Source: Candidatus Methylospira mobilis (GTDB lineage: Bacteria; Pseudomonadota; Gammaproteobacteria; Methylococcales; Methylococcaceae). From it: 64,000 nt of DNA. Below, one piece after another: positions 26,780 through 35,975 of this stretch. The position numbers and the translations under genes were made by a program. Below the pieces are notes generated by a model. It was given only the letters and a program-made list of their open reading frames with translations. It was not told the origin of the DNA and ran no database searches. Where the stretch lies: assembly GCF_009498235.1 (NCBI RefSeq), contig NZ_CP044205.1:2977389-3041388 (forward strand), in the 5' to 3' direction. Within the stretch, counting starts at the first letter, position 1, and each line of letters begins with the position of its first letter.

Positions 26780-29774
26780 ACTTGGCGCCTTTGAAGTCAA
26801 TAATGAAATTGGCTCCCGGGAGCCGGTTAAGTCGTTTATCGGCGGCATATTCAATGATATGTCCGCCGGCAGCAAGGTTGCTTCGACAGAGATAGAGTCC
26901 AACACCTCGCCCCCCACGTACCTTGCGCGTGAAAAACAGCCGAAAAAGGCGTTTGCGATCTTCCTCATCCACGCCGGGACCGGTATCGGCAACCACCACC
27001 TTGCCGTCCACGGCATCCAGCAGAATTTTTTTCTCTTCCTGATCGGAGTGATTTACCCAAAAGGCGGCGTTGTTCACCAGATTAACGAATACCGGATAGA
27101 TGCGGGCCGGCTGCTCGAAAATTGAAAATCTCAGGAAAGCGGGGGTTGCTGCCAAATCAATACCATGCCCGGAAAAATCATTCCGAAAGAACCGCTGGAC
27201 ATAATCAAAAATCAGCTTGCCGGTCAGATTGATTCGGGTTTTAGGACCGGAAAGCTTCAACGGCGACAGAAAACGCAACCGTTCCACCAGCGCTTCATGA
27301 CTGTCCCTCACCATCAAATAAGCTTGCGATTGCTTAACCACCTCGGGGAAAGACTTCAAACCGGTGGAAATAGTCTGCTCCAGACCCTCCATTTCATGAC
27401 CGACAATTTCTACCGTGATGCCAAGCTGGGCCAACGCATGCAACCGATCCACTTCTTCACGCAACTCGTCGGCCTGATCCTGGCTGAAACGCGCCAAACC
27501 AGCCAAATCGATACGCTCCTTTAGGCTGTTCAGCGCGGAAATGTAGGGTTCAAACAGCTCCTCGTTCTCAAAATCCTGCAGATCCCGCTCCCGTTCCAGC
27601 TCCTCCGATACCTTGCGTAAAGAGAGACGCCCATGCTCTACATCACTGATAAGCGGCAACACTTTGGCGTGATAGGCTTTATTACGTTCGTTGTGAATTT
27701 CCGTAATGCGTTCCTGCTCCGTTATCAGCAATTGCTTGGCTTCCTGCGCCCATGCACGCAACCGCTTATGCAGGAATGCCGCGTTGGAATTCAGCTCCGA
27801 ATAAGCGATATCCCGTGCCGAACGAGGTTTTATTCGTTCCAGAGCGCTGTCCAAAGAACTGGAAATCGATTCGAGCAACTCCTTGGTTCCACGCGACCTT
27901 TTACGGTAGTCCAGATAGCGCTCCTCCAAAGTTCCAAGGTTGCGCGGTGCTTCGCCTACCGTGGTTTCCTTCATGGATTGCTTCAGATCCTGCAGTTCAA
28001 TCCGCAATGAAACCACCGCATCTTCCTGCGATAAATCAGAGGTACTTACCCTACTCGCCAAGTGTTCGGTTTTCGTCGACACATCAGCTAAAACAGGGAT
28101 CGCACGATCCAGATTGGCGCGGAACCGTTTACGATTCTGCACGCGCTGTTTATTTCGCGCCTCTTCCGCCTTTTGTTTTTTGTACTCCTCCTTTTTATCG
28201 AGGATAATCTCCTTGCGCATACCGGCATCGGTACCGAAATAATTCCTAGCTGTGGTTTTTAATATATTCCCCACCAAATCACGGAGGCTTTTGGCGGCCT
28301 TGTTGTCAATCAAACCCTCGCGACCGGCCTTGTCGCGCAGATTGGGATTTTGCTCCTTACGCAGTGCGACTCGACCAAACAAACGTCGCAACGACCAGAA
28401 CTCTCGTCCAGCATGCATGCTTCTGCGTTTTTCGATCTCGAAAAAATCGTTTCCTTCCCGTCCGTAGGGCATCACGCGCAGACCGTTTCGATAGACCATA
28501 AAGCACGCATACAATCTGGCTTGTCCCTCCAGACGCCTAAATACCTCCGGGCTATGCGATGTTGCTTCTGGCTTTTGTTCGAAAGTACCGATTCGAAGGT
28601 GGAACGCCCCCACATGAGAATCTTTTCTTGTTGGGACACCGATTGCCGGCGGAATTGATACCTCACCATCCAACCATGCACCAAAGGCCTTGATCCGACC
28701 ATGAAATATGCCGTTTGCGTCGACTTCTCCATCGACGACATGTTCCATCTCAAGCAAAGTATGCATATCGATGGGAGACTCGTCACCGATAATTTTTCGT
28801 TGTAGAGCGCCCTCCCAAACCGTCACGCGAGTCGAAAAATCGGTAGCACCGTACCCCAGTTTGCGCTCCTTTTCGTTCAAAAACGGATCGGTGAAATTCG
28901 CCAATGTCTGAAACAGTCGCTCGCGAGCTTGACGTACCGCGTTGTCCTTGCCTTCATCGTGACAAGAAAACATCGCATCAAGATCGAACTGAATATCGGA
29001 AACGGCCAGCATGGTTCCATGATCTGTCATCCCCTTCCACAGCGGCCATTCGGAAAAATGCCGCTCTTCAAAAACGGTGCCGATTACCGTTGCCTCGATT
29101 TTTGACTGCGTTGTTTCGACCTCTCCTTCTGCAGTCTCCTGGTCGGAAAAACGCTGCCACGCCGCCTCAATACGATGATCACGTTCGCTCTTCTCCGGCT
29201 TACCGCCGCCCCAGACGTTGCACATCAACCGTTCAAAAAGTTCAGGCAACAGAGGCAGCAACTCCTGCTTCTCGTCAAATTCCACAAGAGGAATTTCGAT
29301 ATCCAACAAGAAAAGATAAGGGTTCTCGAACAGTCGCCAATCGATCAATGCTGCGACAAACGGATAATGTCGTCTTTTGGATACCACAAGCAGCAATGAT
29401 CCCAAATTGGCGGACGACAACCGACCGATTCCCTTTTGCCCTTGTTTGGTACGAGGCGCTAATCCGTCGCGATCTTCTTCTGCTTTTCGACTTTCTTCTG
29501 CTGATTCCGGAGTATCGCTTTGATCAATTTTCGATTCTGTACCGACTACCAGCCAACGTTCGGTAAACTCTTGACGGTTCATGCCGTGACCGTCATCGAC
29601 AATGGTTGCGATGGCTGGTTTGCCATCATAGATATTCAAGGCAACATTGCGCGCATAGGCATCGTAGGCGTTTTTCCACAGTTCGGACACTGCAGTCGGA
29701 CAATCGGCGATTTGCTCACGCCCGAGATGATCTATAGTACGGGCGCGCGTTTGAAACGCGAACGACTCAATCAT
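26772..29774 (-). CDS. Dual-GHKL ATPase: MORC/MutL-like N-terminus plus histidine-kinase-like C-terminus
   Basis: 1,000 residues. The N-terminal GHKL ATPase shows an N-box (ELWKNAYDAY, about 31-40), a G1 box (VDDGHGM, about 58-64) and a G2 box (GQKGIGRLSSANLG, about 110-123). An S5-like segment follows (VYRNGLRVMPYGREGNDF and REGLIDN). Residues about 540-780 are rich in Lys/Glu/Arg heptads, so probably coiled coil. Near 793 comes VGHEMEGLEQ, which resembles a histidine-kinase H-box. The last 110 residues form a second GHKL domain: NLVNNAAFWV (about 897-906), VVADTGPGV (about 928-936), GGRGVGLYLCR. It overlaps the methyltransferase stop by 8 bp and the receiver gene by 8 bp. The start at 29774 begins at the family N-terminus (MIESFAFQTRARTIDHLG). 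It is the likely phosphodonor for the receiver protein; that is inference. Confidence 0.85.
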   Translation of the reverse strand: MIESFAFQTRARTIDHLGREQIADCPTAVSELWKNAYDAYARNVALNIYDGKPAIATIVDDGHGMNRQEFTERWLVVGTESKIDQSDTPESAEESRKAEEDRDGLAPRTKQGQKGIGRLSSANLGSLLLVVSKRRHYPFVAALIDWRLFENPYLFLLDIEIPLVEFDEKQELLPLLPELFERLMCNVWGGGKPEKSERDHRIEAAWQRFSDQETAEGEVETTQSKIEATVIGTVFEERHFSEWPLWKGMTDHGTMLAVSDIQFDLDAMFSCHDEGKDNAVRQARERLFQTLANFTDPFLNEKERKLGYGATDFSTRVTVWEGALQRKIIGDESPIDMHTLLEMEHVVDGEVDANGIFHGRIKAFGAWLDGEVSIPPAIGVPTRKDSHVGAFHLRIGTFEQKPEATSHSPEVFRRLEGQARLYACFMVYRNGLRVMPYGREGNDFFEIEKRRSMHAGREFWSLRRLFGRVALRKEQNPNLRDKAGREGLIDNKAAKSLRDLVGNILKTTARNYFGTDAGMRKEIILDKKEEYKKQKAEEARNKQRVQNRKRFRANLDRAIPVLADVSTKTEHLASRVSTSDLSQEDAVVSLRIELQDLKQSMKETTVGEAPRNLGTLEERYLDYRKRSRGTKELLESISSSLDSALERIKPRSARDIAYSELNSNAAFLHKRLRAWAQEAKQLLITEQERITEIHNERNKAYHAKVLPLISDVEHGRLSLRKVSEELERERDLQDFENEELFEPYISALNSLKERIDLAGLARFSQDQADELREEVDRLHALAQLGITVEIVGHEMEGLEQTISTGLKSFPEVVKQSQAYLMVRDSHEALVERLRFLSPLKLSGPKTRINLTGKLIFDYVQRFFRNDFSGHGIDLAATPAFLRFSIFEQPARIYPVFVNLVNNAAFWVNHSDQEEKKILLDAVDGKVVVADTGPGVDEEDRKRLFRLFFTRKVRGGRGVGLYLCRSNLAAGGHIIEYAADKRLNRLPGANFIIDFKGAKYE

Positions 29775-30936
29775 GCGATCGCTCCCAGGCAAGAAGCGCT
29801 TCCTTGATGGTACGCAACAACACCTCACCAAGTCGGACTGGAACCGCATTACCGATTTGCTCGCCTCCGGCAATCAAACCGCCATTAAACACGAACCAAT
29901 CAGGAAAAGTTTGAAAACGTGCAGCCTGACGTAAGGTAATGCCGTGATGCTCGGTCGGATGGACAAAACGTCCCTTGGAAGGGTTAATACAGGCAGTCGT
30001 CATCGTTGGGCCGGGTTGGTTCGGATCAATCCGCCCATAAACATCGCGATGCCCGTTATGATTAACATGGCAGGACAGTATTCGCCCCGAATCCTTACGA
30101 CTACCGCCATTTGGCGGCGTCCGCCGAAAAACATCGACGAGAGCGGAAGTATGATTCATATGCACATTATTCTTGTCGCCGATACAAACAGGAGAGTTGA
30201 ATACTGCTGAAGCTGTCAGCCAAGGCTGTAGTACAGGATTTGCCAGTCTAGCCTTGTCGTCGCCATGAGTCGGACAGGGCGGCCAATCAATAGTTAAATC
30301 GATATCACGCCGGACACCTAAAACAAAAACACGCTTGCGACGCTGCGGGACACCGTAATCTCTTGCATCGAGAATCTCCGGCTGACGCAGCAAATATCCC
30401 GACTCCCGCGCCTGCCTGTAAAACTCGTCAAGAAAATGCCGATGCCGCTGCCATAGCAACCCCGGAACATTTTCCATCAAAAAAACCTTGGGGCGAAGAT
30501 GACCTACAAAGTCAAAATATCGAAGAATCAATTCATTTCGTGGATCGTCGATCCCGGAGTCATTGATTCTATGAACAGAAAACCCCTGACACGGCGGCCC
30601 GCCCAATAAGATATCGCATCCGTTTCCATCAGGAAAATGATTTACTGCTATGGTTAAGGGGTTCAGAGCCCTTATATCCACATTGTAAAGATGCGGAATG
30701 CCTGCCTCGACCAGATTTGTCGTGTAGGTTTTGCAGGCATTAGGATTAAACTCTACAGCCGCCACAACATTGATGCCGACATTTTTTGCCGCCAAAGAGA
30801 ATCCCCCCGCGCCTGCGAAGAGATCAATACAGGTCAGCCAGCGGTTTGACACATCAAAGCAATCGCACCCCAACCGGTTATTCTCGTCTGTGATTCGCTT
30901 TGAGTCGAGCGTTGTATGCTGGTCTACAACTACCAT
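29767..30936 (-). CDS. DNA (cytosine-5-)-methyltransferase
   Basis: 389 residues. Transfers a methyl group from S-adenosylmethionine to C5 of cytosine in a DNA target. Motifs in order: IDLFAGAGGFS (motif I, about 37-47), GGPPCQGFS with catalytic Cys near 116 (motif IV), LMENVPGLL (motif VI, about 153-161), PQRRKRVFVLG (motif VIII) and QIGNAVPV (motif X) near the C-terminus. The target-recognition region lies between motifs VIII and X; I cannot deduce the target. It is the first gene of the four-gene module. No clear ribosome site precedes the ATG at 30936, and a later start before WLTCIDLF is possible. Confidence 0.93.
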   Translation of the reverse strand: MVVVDQHTTLDSKRITDENNRLGCDCFDVSNRWLTCIDLFAGAGGFSLAAKNVGINVVAAVEFNPNACKTYTTNLVEAGIPHLYNVDIRALNPLTIAVNHFPDGNGCDILLGGPPCQGFSVHRINDSGIDDPRNELILRYFDFVGHLRPKVFLMENVPGLLWQRHRHFLDEFYRQARESGYLLRQPEILDARDYGVPQRRKRVFVLGVRRDIDLTIDWPPCPTHGDDKARLANPVLQPWLTASAVFNSPVCIGDKNNVHMNHTSALVDVFRRTPPNGGSRKDSGRILSCHVNHNGHRDVYGRIDPNQPGPTMTTACINPSKGRFVHPTEHHGITLRQAARFQTFPDWFVFNGGLIAGGEQIGNAVPVRLGEVLLRTIKEALLAWERSHD

Positions 30937-31184
30937 GAGAGTAATGTGCTATTAATCGTTGGTCACAAGTTGACCCTGAGTTTAATTGATGATTATATCA
31001 CCAACAGTAACTGCTGCGCCGACAGCATAAGTCAGGAATAACCGAGTATTGAGAGTGTAGGAGAACCTCGTTTTTTGGCCAAACTTATACTTTCAAGACA
31101 TTGATATTAAATAATAATATCATTTTGTTTTTAGGGGTATTCTATAGATTCGTCATTCGATCATAATTATGCAGGAGAACCGCC

Positions 31185-31502
31185 ATGCCAATAGCAAGAT
31201 TCTGCTTTATCGCAACCCTATCGATGGCCTTTTGCCCAGCCTATGCAGACGATCAGCCGCGCTTTCAACAACCACAGCAGGCAGAAGGCCGTCCGCGCAT
31301 ACCGCCTGCGGAGGCTTTCAGCGCGTGCGAAGGAAAGAAGGAAGGCGACGCTGTCACCTTCACCAGCCGGCGCGGCGAGACGATTAGCGGTATCTGCAAG
31401 ACAATACCCGCTCAACTGGCGGCGATACCGGATCGTCCACCCCGAGGAGGCAGTAACGACAACAGTGGAAATCAGCCACCGCCGCCGCCCGTTGACCGGT
31501 GA
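31185..31502 (+). CDS. Small secreted protein with ACEGK...GETISGIC motif
   Basis: 105 residues. The ATG follows AGGAGAACC. A signal peptide (MPIARFCFIATLSMAFCPAYA) ends at about residue 21. The mature part has PPAEAFSACEGKKEGDAVTF and SRRGETISGICKT, two cysteines that could pair, then a Pro-rich tail (PPPPPVDR). Short exported proteins with this pattern recur in proteobacteria, but no function is established. It stands alone between the defence island and the ald operon. Confidence 0.65.
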   Translation: MPIARFCFIATLSMAFCPAYADDQPRFQQPQQAEGRPRIPPAEAFSACEGKKEGDAVTFTSRRGETISGICKTIPAQLAAIPDRPPRGGSNDNSGNQPPPPPVDR

Positions 31503-31609
31503 GGAAAACCGTCGGCTGCGAGTTGTACGCGAGTACGTTCAAACGCAGGGACAGAGGCAAGTACCTCGTTCCGCCTGAAAACAGCGCAGCTAGCCGTACG
31601 CTGAGCTGG

Positions 31610-32725
31610 TTACGCCGCAAACAACTCGCCGTAAGCCCAATACTGCGGCAATAAATCGAGCGCTTCGGCCACCGGCTGGTAAACGACATGCCCCTGATAC
31701 GTATTCAGCGCCCTGGCGAATCCGGGGTCGGTTTTCAGCGCATTCAGCCCGTCGTTGGCCAGCCGCAGCAAATACGGGAACGTCGCCTGAGTCAACGCCA
31801 GCGTCGAGGTTCGCGGATACGCGCCAGGCATGTTGGTTACGCAGTAATGGGTTACGCCGTGCTTTTCAAAAATCGGCGCGGAATGGGAGGTCGGCCGCGA
31901 AGTTTCGATACAACCGCCCTGATCGATGCTGACATCGACAATCACCGAACCCGGCTTCAGCAGTTTCACCATCGCTTCGCTGATCACGTAATCCGCTCTG
32001 GCTCCATGCGTCAGCACGCCGCCAATCAGCAAATCGGTATCCGGTAATTGTTCCGCGATGCGCTCGGGCGAGGAGGCAAAGAACTCAATATCGTCGGCGA
32101 TCTCCTTCCTGAACAGCCCCGCCCGGCTTTCATCAAGCCCGACGACGGCGACATGCGCGCCCAGACCGCGCGCCGACTTGGCGGCATGATAGCCGACCAC
32201 GCCGTCGCCGATCACCAGCACCTTGCCGTGACGCGTACCCAGCACTTCGCCCAGTTGCACGCCCTTCCCTCCCCACGGACGCCCCAGATAATAAGCCCCC
32301 ACCAGGGCCGCCATATTGCCGGCAATGGCGCTCATCGGCGCAAGCAACGGCAAGCGCCCCTGCGCGTCTTCCAGGGTTTCATAGGCTATGGCGGTGGTGC
32401 CCTGTTGCAGCAGGGTTTGCGTCAACGCCTTCGGAACGCCGGCCAAATGGAAATAGGTGAACACGATTTGCTGCTTAAGGAACCCGTATTCCGGCTCCTC
32501 CGGCTCTTTCACCTTGACCACCAGATCACGGTTCCAGGCTTCTTCCACGCTGCCCAGCGTCGCGCCGACGGCCAGATATTCATCGTTGGAAAACCCTGAG
32601 TTCACCCCGGCATCGGTCTGCACCAAAACCGAATGACCGGACGCAATCAACTGTTTCGCTCCTTTCGGCGTCAGCGCGACACGGCCTTCCTTATCCTTTA
32701 TTTCGCTGGGGATTCCTATTTTCAT
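31610..32725 (-). CDS. ald: Alanine dehydrogenase
   Basis: 371 residues, full length. NAD-dependent interconversion of L-alanine with pyruvate and ammonia. Motifs: MKIGIPSEIKDKEGRVALTP at the N-terminus, VVKVKEPEEPEY with the substrate-binding Lys, FTYFHLAG with the catalytic His near 96, a Rossmann stretch VLVIGDGVVGYHAAKSARGL (about 169-188), and SIDQGGC with the catalytic Asp near 269. The start overlaps the miaA stop by 4 bp, so it is translationally coupled to mutL-miaA. Confidence 0.96.
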   Translation of the reverse strand: MKIGIPSEIKDKEGRVALTPKGAKQLIASGHSVLVQTDAGVNSGFSNDEYLAVGATLGSVEEAWNRDLVVKVKEPEEPEYGFLKQQIVFTYFHLAGVPKALTQTLLQQGTTAIAYETLEDAQGRLPLLAPMSAIAGNMAALVGAYYLGRPWGGKGVQLGEVLGTRHGKVLVIGDGVVGYHAAKSARGLGAHVAVVGLDESRAGLFRKEIADDIEFFASSPERIAEQLPDTDLLIGGVLTHGARADYVISEAMVKLLKPGSVIVDVSIDQGGCIETSRPTSHSAPIFEKHGVTHYCVTNMPGAYPRTSTLALTQATFPYLLRLANDGLNALKTDPGFARALNTYQGHVVYQPVAEALDLLPQYWAYGELFAA

Positions 32726-33687
32726 GAGCGCTCCATAAAATTTTTAACATCCGATAAAACCCTGGCGGCGATTTTGTCCGCTTCCGCATCGTAACTGAGC
32801 TGCCCTGCTTCTCGCCGCAACCAGGTTAATTGGCGCTTTGCAAACTGCCGTGTAGCGATGATAGCACGCTCTACAAACTCGTCGTAACTGCACTCTCCCC
32901 GCAGATAAGACCAGGCTTGCCGGTAGCCCACGGCGCGCATGGACGGCAGGTTTTCATCGAGATCGCCGCGTTGATACAGCATTTCCACTTCGGCGACAAA
33001 TCCCTGTTTCAGCATCAGATGAAAACGCGCCGCTATACGCGCGCGCAGGCTGTCGCGATCGGCAAAGGTCAGCTCGATACGCTGGATACGGCATGGCAAA
33101 TCATCGGGTTGTCTTGCCGTTGCCTGCTGCAGGGCGGTCAGGCTGCTGCCGCTGACATAATACACTTCCAGCGCGCGCTGGATGCGCTGTGGATCGTTGG
33201 GATGTATACGCGCAGCCGCAACCGGATCGATTTGACGCAATTGTTCATGCATCGCCACCCAGCCGATGCGCGACGCCTGTTCATCCAGTTGACTGCGAAT
33301 GGCGGGGTCGGCAGCCGGAAGATCGGCCAGGCCATGCAGCAAGGCGTTGAAATAAAGCATGGTGCCGCCGGCCAGTATCGGCAAGCGGCCTCTGGAGAGA
33401 ATGTCGTCCATCAACGACCGTGTTTTTTCCCTGAACTGCCCGGTGGAGAAAGCCTCCGAGGGATCAACAATGTCGATCAAATGATGCGGCACCCCGCAAC
33501 GTTCCGCCATCGACGGCTTGGCGGTGCCGATGTCCATGCCGCGATACACCAGCCCGGAGTCGACGCTGATTATCTCGCCCGATAGCGCCTGCGCCAGCTC
33601 TATCGCCAGCCGGGTCTTGCCGGAAGCGGTCGGACCCATGATCGCCAAAACCGGGGGCAATACCGCGTGCATCGGCTTCGCCTGCAT
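32722..33687 (-). CDS. miaA: tRNA dimethylallyltransferase MiaA
   Basis: 321 residues from the ATG at 33687, or 316 from the Met five codons later (MHAVLPPVLAIMG). Adds a dimethylallyl group to A37 of tRNAs reading UNN codons. P-loop GPTASGKTRLAIELA is at about 18-32, then SVDSGLVYRGMDIGTAKP, VPHHLIDIVDPSEAFS, and LAGGTMLYF. The start shares one base with the mutL stop (TGATG), so coupling is likely. mutL-miaA adjacency is common in gammaproteobacteria. Confidence 0.96.
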   Translation of the reverse strand: MQAKPMHAVLPPVLAIMGPTASGKTRLAIELAQALSGEIISVDSGLVYRGMDIGTAKPSMAERCGVPHHLIDIVDPSEAFSTGQFREKTRSLMDDILSRGRLPILAGGTMLYFNALLHGLADLPAADPAIRSQLDEQASRIGWVAMHEQLRQIDPVAAARIHPNDPQRIQRALEVYYVSGSSLTALQQATARQPDDLPCRIQRIELTFADRDSLRARIAARFHLMLKQGFVAEVEMLYQRGDLDENLPSMRAVGYRQAWSYLRGECSYDEFVERAIIATRQFAKRQLTWLRREAGQLSYDAEADKIAARVLSDVKNFMERS

Positions 33688-35555
33688 CACTGTCCGCGCA
33701 GGAAAAACTTGTCGAGCGCCTTCGCGTCCAGTTCGACCCAGGTCGGCCGACCGTGATTGCATTGTCCGAAATTTTCGGTAGCTTCCAGTTCGCGCAACAA
33801 CGCGTTCATTTCTGCGATTTCCAAACGCCGTTGCGCGCGCACCGAGCCGTGACAGGCCATGTCGGCCAGAATCGCGTTCGATGCTTCTTCCATGCGTCCG
33901 CTATGGCCGACTTCATTCAAATCCGACAGCACGTCGCGCACCAGCTTCTCCGCCTGTCCGGCCTGCAATGCCAGCGGTACCGCCCGGATCAATACCGTAT
34001 CGACGCCCGAACGCGTCAGCTCCAAACCCAACTGCTCCAGCTGCGCCGCGTATTCGTCCGCCAGATCGGCTTCGCGCGCGGTCAGCTGCAAACGTATGGG
34101 CAGCAACAGCGGCTGACGCGCAATACTGCCGCTGCGGAACTGGCGTTTCATGCGTTCATAGGTGATGCGTTCATGCGCCGCGTGCGTATCCACCAGCACC
34201 AGGCCATTTTCGTTTTCGGCGAGAATATAAATATTGTGCAGATGTCCGAGAGCAAAACCCAGCAACGGCGTTTGCCCGGAAACCGGCTGAGCAGGCGGTT
34301 GTTTCGGCAAGCCCGGTTGTTGTTCAAGCTTTGTTTCCATGCGCGGCGCGTACAGATCGCTCAATCCGCGCAAGGTTTCCTGCACGCGATTTGGCGCGGG
34401 CGTGGAACGGCGTTCGCCGTAAGAGGTGGACCCGAATCGCTGTTGCACGGCGGCAGGTTGCGAAACCGGCGTGAAAGGCGCCGACGCCATGGGCCGTTCC
34501 GGAGATAGTCCGCTTTCGCTTTCCTCGCTTGGGTCTTGAATTTCGGTAGTGCCGGGCCGGTATTCGGCCAGCGCGCGCTGTACGCTGCGATACAAAAAAT
34601 CATGCACCAGCCGCGTTTCACGGAAACGCACTTCCAGCTTGGTCGGATGCGCATTCACATCGACCTGGGCAGGTTCCAGCGTCAGATAAAGCACGTAAAC
34701 CGGCTGGCGGCCCTGGTACATCACATCCTGATAAGCCTGTTTCAAGGCATGCATCACCAGTTTGTCGCGTACCAGACGGCCATTGACATAAAAAAACTGC
34801 AAATCGCCCTGCGCGCGCGAATAGCCCGGCAGCCCGGCCCAGCCGCTCAGCGTCATGCCCGACGAAACGTTATCAATTGCGAGCCGGTTTTGCAAAAACT
34901 CGTCGCCGCACACGCGCGCCAGACGCTGCGCCTGCGCATCCGGGTGCGGCGCCGGTTTCAGGTCGAAAATTTCCTTCTGATTATGCGTCAGGCGAAACGC
35001 CAGATCGAAGCGGCTCAGCGCAAGACGCTCAAGCAAGGTCTGGATATGCGAAAATTCGGTTTTGTCGGATTTCAGAAACTTGCGGCGCGCCGGCGTGTTA
35101 TAGAACAGATCGCGCACTTCCACCATCGTACCCGGCTGCGCCTGCGCCGGTTCGACCGAATAAGCCGATTCGCGGCCATCGGCAACTACCTTCCAGCCCA
35201 TTTCATCCTGCACGGTTCTCGACAGCAAGGTCAGCCGCGAAACCGAACTGATGCTGGGTAAAGCCTCGCCCCTGAAGCCCATGCTGGCAATCTGCTCCAG
35301 ATCCTCGAGACAGGCGATCTTGCTGGTGGCATGGCGCGACAATGCCAGCTGCAACTCGTCGCGCGGTATGCCGCAGCCGTCGTCGCGTATGCGGATCAGG
35401 CGCAAACCGCCCGCTTCGATATCGACCTGAATCGCGTTGGCTCCGGCATCGAAAGCGTTTTCGATCAGTTCCTTGACCACCGACGCGGGCCGCTCCACCA
35501 CTTCTCCAGCAGCTATCTGGTTGATAAGCTGGGGCGGGAGTAACTGGATAGTCAT
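33687..35555 (-). CDS. mutL: DNA mismatch repair protein MutL, endonuclease type
   Basis: 622 residues. Links MutS mismatch recognition to strand incision. The GHKL ATPase is at the N-terminus: ELIENAFDAGA, RDDGCGIP, ATSKI, GFRGEALPSI. The C-terminal domain carries VDTHAAHERITYERM near 455, matching the DQHA(X)2E(X)4E metal-binding endonuclease motif, and ACHGSVRA and CNHGRPT near the C-terminus. It is therefore probably an active nickase, unlike Escherichia coli MutL, which relies on MutH. First gene of mutL-miaA-ald. Confidence 0.96.
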   Translation of the reverse strand: MTIQLLPPQLINQIAAGEVVERPASVVKELIENAFDAGANAIQVDIEAGGLRLIRIRDDGCGIPRDELQLALSRHATSKIACLEDLEQIASMGFRGEALPSISSVSRLTLLSRTVQDEMGWKVVADGRESAYSVEPAQAQPGTMVEVRDLFYNTPARRKFLKSDKTEFSHIQTLLERLALSRFDLAFRLTHNQKEIFDLKPAPHPDAQAQRLARVCGDEFLQNRLAIDNVSSGMTLSGWAGLPGYSRAQGDLQFFYVNGRLVRDKLVMHALKQAYQDVMYQGRQPVYVLYLTLEPAQVDVNAHPTKLEVRFRETRLVHDFLYRSVQRALAEYRPGTTEIQDPSEESESGLSPERPMASAPFTPVSQPAAVQQRFGSTSYGERRSTPAPNRVQETLRGLSDLYAPRMETKLEQQPGLPKQPPAQPVSGQTPLLGFALGHLHNIYILAENENGLVLVDTHAAHERITYERMKRQFRSGSIARQPLLLPIRLQLTAREADLADEYAAQLEQLGLELTRSGVDTVLIRAVPLALQAGQAEKLVRDVLSDLNEVGHSGRMEEASNAILADMACHGSVRAQRRLEIAEMNALLRELEATENFGQCNHGRPTWVELDAKALDKFFLRGQ

Positions 35556-35975
35556 GGGGTAACAAAAAATGCAGATTTATTGAGAATAGACAATTTTTAA
35601 TGCGAAGTATGGGATTACAGTAGCTATTCAACGTGAACTTTTAGATTAAATCGAGGCCGACGGGAATGAGGCAAGCATGCCGTGACACACCGTAAATCCA
35701 GGGTTTCGCCAGACTTGCCTTACTTTCTCTCCAACCGGGTATGCTGAATAGTTACCGATTATAAAGCAAAGCCGGGGTTCCTGTTCATGATTTCGCAATA
35801 GTAATAGCAATATATTATGTAAACTCATTAACTTACACACCATGATTATCTTCAGCGTCCAAAACTACCGCTGCCGGCAGCAGGTTTGAAGAATTGTCGC
35901 GCGTAAATTGCTTATAACTTATAAATAGCATTGGGGCTCACCGCAAGAACGTCTGGCGACCTGCGTCGACTATGA
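35556..35975. other. Intergenic region upstream of mutL
   Basis: No credible gene was seen. A 65-codon minus frame (35646-35843) lacks family features. The region should hold the mutL promoter and the end of the Crp/Fnr transcript. No tRNA fold was apparent. Confidence 0.4.

Noticed and set aside
35646-35843. A 65-codon minus frame upstream of mutL
   Set aside because: Too short, with no family pattern and no ribosome site; likely chance.
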